Position numbers and translations under genes: made by a program | Part shown: positions 16,907 to 20,462 of the stretch, piece after piece | Numbering within the stretch: position 1 is the stretch's first letter | Layout of the letters: each line of letters starts with the position of its first letter | DNA from: Chromera velia | Lineage: Eukaryota; Sar; Chromeraceae | Assembly (NCBI GenBank): GCA_018398765.1 | Contig: JAHBMJ010000996.1 | Span: forward strand, 1 to 20,462 | Direction: 5' to 3' | DNA: 20,462 nt | Notes under the pieces: generated by a model | Told to the model about the DNA's origin: nothing | Seen by the model: the letters and a program-made list of their open reading frames with translations, nothing else | Database searches by the model: none

Positions 16907-19900
16907 CTTGCCTGCCCGCAGCGGCAAGACCTCGTCAGCTGCACGTGCAACACCGCACAGCTTTACATCGCGGACTTAGCAGGTGGGTGGTCGCAAATGA
17001 GCCTCTTTCGGCTTTTGTGATCGAAACATTTTGAAATCAGACTGCCTTCTGTCTTTCTCTCTGTCAAGGACCCGTGAAACTCTTTTTGTGCCTGATTTGT
17101 CTTTTCCATCGTGTTGAATACGTGTATCCACATATCGTATTCAAGCGTGAAGTTTATAATTCATGCACTCCTCTTCCCTTCTTTCTCTCTCTTCTCCGTG
17201 CCTGTTGGCATGCAGGATCCGAGAAGCTGTCCAAGACCGGAGTTGCAGACGACGAGACGAATAACTCGGGGGCACCAGGAGAGAAGGAAAAGGAAAAGGG
17301 CATAACTGAACATGAAAAAGAAAAGGAGAAGCAGAAGCGCATGAGGGAGATGGCCAACATCAACAGGTGAGTTGAGTTGATTGAACACCTAGGCTCAATC
17401 AAATTAATGCAGGATCGGAAGAGGGATGGATGCTCAGCCAGTTGAACGGCCGAGAAGGGGTGAGAAATCCAGAGATCATCAGAGATCTTCGTCGTCCCTC
17501 CACTCTCCGTCCTCAATCATCGATCAACTTTTTCGTGAAGGCTTTCTTTGAAAATTTCCTCCCTCGCCCCCATCTGTCCTCCTTGGTGCATTGGCACGGC
17601 TTGATCCCTCAATCTTGCCCTTTTCCTTTTTTTCCATCCGTCTGTTTACAGATGTGCGATCGAGTTTTTGGTCGACTGTTTGCTCTCACTTCTTGTCGTC
17701 TCTTTTGCTGTGGATCTCTAAAAAACCAGCAAGAAACCATCTGACTGACTAACTGACTGCCTGACAGGTCCCTCCTGACTTTGGGAAGTGTCGTCAAGGC
17801 TCTGTCTGCGATGGGCCACAACGGGGGGGGCACAGCGGGAGGACCAGCGACACAAGTCCACATCCCGTATCGGCAATCGAAGCTCACAAGGCTCCTCGAG
17901 AATGCGCTGGGGGGAAACTCGTACACGCTCCTCCTCCTGTGCTGCTCTCCGCACTCGGTCCGTTTTTTTGAATCTCTCTCTAGCTCACTTCCTCCCTCTC
18001 TTTTTCTTGTTCCTCCTTTCCATCCAGACGAAGGGGGCAGTGTATTGGAAACAGTGGGCTCTGTTGCGTTCTCTGGTCCATCTTTCTGCTGTTGTTTAAG
18101 TGAGGGCTCACATTCTCCGCCAGCTCCATGCCTACGTGTCTTCTGATCGTGGGAATTCATACTTGCTTCTCCCTCGCAGGTAAACCTTCGTGAGACCCTG
18201 AGCACTCTCCGGTTCGGTGACCGGTCAGTCAGTCTTGTTTGCCTGAGTCGGTCACTACTCTCTGTCTATCTGTCTGTCTGTCTGTGTCTGCTGTTCTTGC
18301 CACGCGCTTATCCTTCTTTCAGCGCCCCAAGGGCAGTGTGTAGACCTGCTCGTCTACGCTGTTTGAAGAGTGGATGGTTGATTGAATGAGTCAGGGCAAG
18401 ACGACCGGGATCCGTTCTTTGTCAAATTTTCTCATTCGATCGTGGTGTCCTGCATCATGCATCATGCAGGGCTTCTCGAATTCACAACGCCCCCGTGAAG
18501 AATGAGGGCGTGGGGGTGGAGGAACTGAGGAAACAGCTGCAGAGGGAACAACTGGGACGGAGGGCTGCTCTGGCAGAGAACAGGTCGGCATGTCTGTCTG
18601 TCTGTCGTTTTGTTGGGCGACGGCATGAGTGGAGGTGATGGGGGATCCCTTACAACACAATAGCTTCGAGATGGCAGCTTGATGGGATGCTGAGATGAAG
18701 AATCGTTTCTGTTGTTCCTTGAATGGTTACTTCTTTTGTGTTGGAGTCATGAATGTTGCTCTTTTGGTGATCGTGCCCTTCGTTTCGTGTGTCGAAGAGA
18801 CGAAAAAAAAAAGAGACGGAAGTTTGCTTTCTGCCTGCCTGTTTGTCTCTGTCTGTGTGTGCAGACGTCTGGTGGTAGAGAACTCGAGACAACGCAGCCT
18901 TCTCCAGCAGCTGATTCCCTTGATCGCCTTGGTCCGTCTCCTTTTGGCATCTAGCTGCATGGGGCCTGCGTGTGTCCATTGAAAGGGGATCAGAGAGTGG
19001 GGTGGGGTGGTGAGGACAGCAATGCGGGTCTCTGTCTATCTGTCTGTCTGTGTCTCCCGTGCATTTCAGTCTCCTTTGGAACTGCTTTCTGAATGCCTGC
19101 CTATGCGACGTCCCTCTTGTCTATCTATTAATATGTGTGTGCCCATCTGATCTGCAGGAGCACATCGAGGCTTTGAAGAAGTCCGGAGCGCTGGCGGCCC
19201 TCGAGGGCTCAATTGAGGGGGGGAGGCTCTCTCAGGAGGGAGGAAAGTGAGTGAGTGAGTTGAGCAGCAGCGTGACATTCGTTCCCTATTCCGTTGATTC
19301 CCTTTGAAGGCACGGAGTATGATTGATTTCCTTTGAATGAAGGGCGAGCCGGCCTGCCTGGGTGAGAGAGACAAGGACAGCTAGGGGAGGGGGACACGGC
19401 AGCCCCCTCAGGGAAGGGAACTCAGACTCAGCCAGGACTGCCTCTGCATCTGCATGGGAACGTGATAGACCCATGCAGACAGAAAGAATGCAAAGAAGCC
19501 TAGAGGAGAGCTCCCTCCCCGTCTCTTGCGGAGGGCGACGTGTGTGGTATTGGAAGCGGAGCGAGCGAGAAGGTAGAGAGAGGCCTTGAGAGTTGATGAA
19601 GGTTCAGAAAGATAATGATGCTGGTTCTGTCGGTTGCTCCCTGTCTCTCCTCTTTTCGATTCCTTCCGCGTGTGTGTCTGAAGGATCTTTTGTCCCTCCC
19701 GCATTTTCTTTCTTCTTGCAGAGCAACTCTGGTTGGTCTTCCTGTCGGCGTTGCTGTCCGCATGAGCGGCTTTTTGGAGGCTGGAGCCTTGCTGCGACTT
19801 TCAAAGGTGTGTGGGTTGTGTGGGTGAGGCAGGCAGAGAGACTCAATGCGTGGGTCAGATAGAGAGCGCGCATCCGTCTTGTCTTTTCTCTTTTTTTGCA

Positions 19901-20137
19901 CGGGCACCAGACAGATGAAAAATCTCTTCTTGCACTCACTCAAGCAGTCACTCACTCACTTTGCATCTCCTCTGTGTCTGCCCTCTTCAACTTGGATGTC
20001 CCCTTGAATGAGACTCTCTCTCTCTGTCTGTTCAGGTGTGCCGGAAGTACCATGAGTCCCTCCGAGACTCCAGACACGATGAGGAAGTGTGGACAGGGGC
20101 GTGCCGAGTGTTTTGGGAGTCTGGTGCAGAGACAGAG
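14485..20137 (+). CDS. Gene D: kinesin-family motor protein, 3' end missing (13 exons visible)
   Basis: An ATP-driven microtubule motor. Exons are 14485-14790, 14880-15056, 15553-15580, 15912-16429, 16922-16982, 17216-17366, 17768-17957, 18180-18223, 18470-18583, 18865-18931, 19158-19246, 19722-19806 and 20036-20137. All phases join, giving 644 codons, and a donor at 20138 shows that the gene continues. Residues 1-85 are a Ser/Ala-rich leader with a poly-Ser run. The motor starts with VVVRIRP (88-94), then FDQDT, EGYN, P-loop GQTGAGKT (167-174), [13 protein letters not shown], switch I NDRSSRSH (328-335), switch II DLAGSE (361-366), INRSLLTLG and [13 protein letters not shown] (445-457), ending [15 protein letters not shown]. 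An N-terminal motor followed by a coiled-coil-like neck ([12 protein letters not shown]) fits a plus-end-directed design. Two unusual loops are inserted: a Gly-rich one before switch I and a Lys/Glu-rich one after DLAGSE. The tail to residue 644 is unassigned. The subfamily is not determined. The 89-bp intron 1 is the weakest join. Confidence 0.9.
15455..15549 (+). repeat. (GT)n tract ending at a splice acceptor
   Basis: About 95 bp of GT dinucleotides with two GC interruptions ends one base before the CAG acceptor of the kinesin P-loop exon (which starts at 15553). It takes the place of the usual polypyrimidine tract. Confidence 0.95.
16870..16904 (+). repeat. (TG)n tract in gene D intron 4
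   Basis: About 17 TG units lie 17 bp before the acceptor of the switch II exon, which starts at 16922. A short pyrimidine-rich segment (CTCTTGCCTGCCCGC) separates the two. Confidence 0.93.
18263..18292 (+). repeat. (CTGT)n microsatellite in gene D intron 8
   Basis: Short runs of TCTGTC/TATC tetranucleotides. Similar short runs recur in the following introns (near 18590-18606 and 19030-19052). Confidence 0.8.
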
Positions 20138-20251
20138 GTCAGTCAGTCAGAGGGTGGGTCCAACAGCAGGTGTGCGATCAGCCATTTTTTGTCGGTTTGT
20201 TTTGCTTTCTCTGCTTCTTTGTGTGTTGGATCGTCTCTTTTCAGTGGCATG

Positions 20252-20253
<2 letters not shown>

Positions 20254-20287
<34 letters not shown>

Positions 20288-20360
20288 ACGCGTGTGTGTA
20301 CGTACGCCTGTGTGTACGTGTATTTGTGTGCATGTGTATGTGTGTGTGTGCGTGCGTGTA
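20254..20360 (+). repeat. Degenerate (TG)n / TGTACG tract
   Basis: About 30 bp of pure TG passes into mixed GTGCGTACG, TGTGTACG and TGTATG words. It follows the donor at 20138, so it lies in the intron after exon 13 of gene D. Confidence 0.85.
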
Positions 20361-20368
20361 AGAGAGGG

Positions 20369-20370
20369 TC

Positions 20371-20429
<59 letters not shown>

Positions 20430-20459
20430 GAGACAGAGAGAGAGGGGGGGGGGGGGAAA
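20369..20459 (+). repeat. Compound GATA / GA / GACA / poly-G simple sequence
   Basis: GATA units, then a long GA run, then GACA units, a second GA run and about 14 G run almost to the last bases of the window. It is purine-rich throughout on the plus strand. Confidence 0.95.
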
Positions 20460-20462
20460 TTT

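Overview
This window is nuclear DNA from an intron-rich protist eukaryote. The features behind that call are: mostly sub-kilobase introns with GT/AG ends; pyrimidine-rich introns full of tetranucleotide repeats; frequent TGCATGC words; a kinesin; a leucine-rich-repeat (LRR) protein; and an acidic low-complexity protein. Together they fit a chromerid alga such as Chromera or Vitrella (Alveolata). The organism is an inference, because no rRNA or organelle marker is present. All gene models were built by hand from splice signals and reading phase.

Four genes form two divergent pairs. Gene A (minus strand, ATG at 5705, running off the left edge) is a large acidic protein. It is dominated by about 18 copies of a 28-residue repeat, followed by a duplicated exon module. 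Gene B (plus, 6785-11083) is an 831-residue LRR protein in eight exons. Genes A and B share a 1.08 kb divergent intergenic region that contains a palindromic, MITE-like element. Gene C (minus, 12340-13991) is a small 115-residue zinc-ribbon protein assembled from three exons. Gene D (plus, from 14485 to the right edge) is a kinesin-family motor with 13 visible exons. Genes C and D share a 493 bp divergent intergenic region. Both divergent regions hold a TGCATGCATGC element roughly 220-260 bp from a start codon.

Between genes B and C (11084-12339) lies gene-free DNA with a strongly AT-rich island and a 220 bp tetranucleotide microsatellite. The right end (20254-20459) is pure simple sequence. 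The unusual window length and simple-sequence end suggest, but do not prove, that an assembly contig ends there.

Known functions are limited. Gene D is an ATP-driven microtubule motor (P-loop, switch I and switch II all present). Gene B is probably a protein-interaction scaffold. Gene C probably binds zinc and perhaps nucleic acid or protein. Gene A matches no family I recognise. Nothing suggests that the four genes form one pathway.
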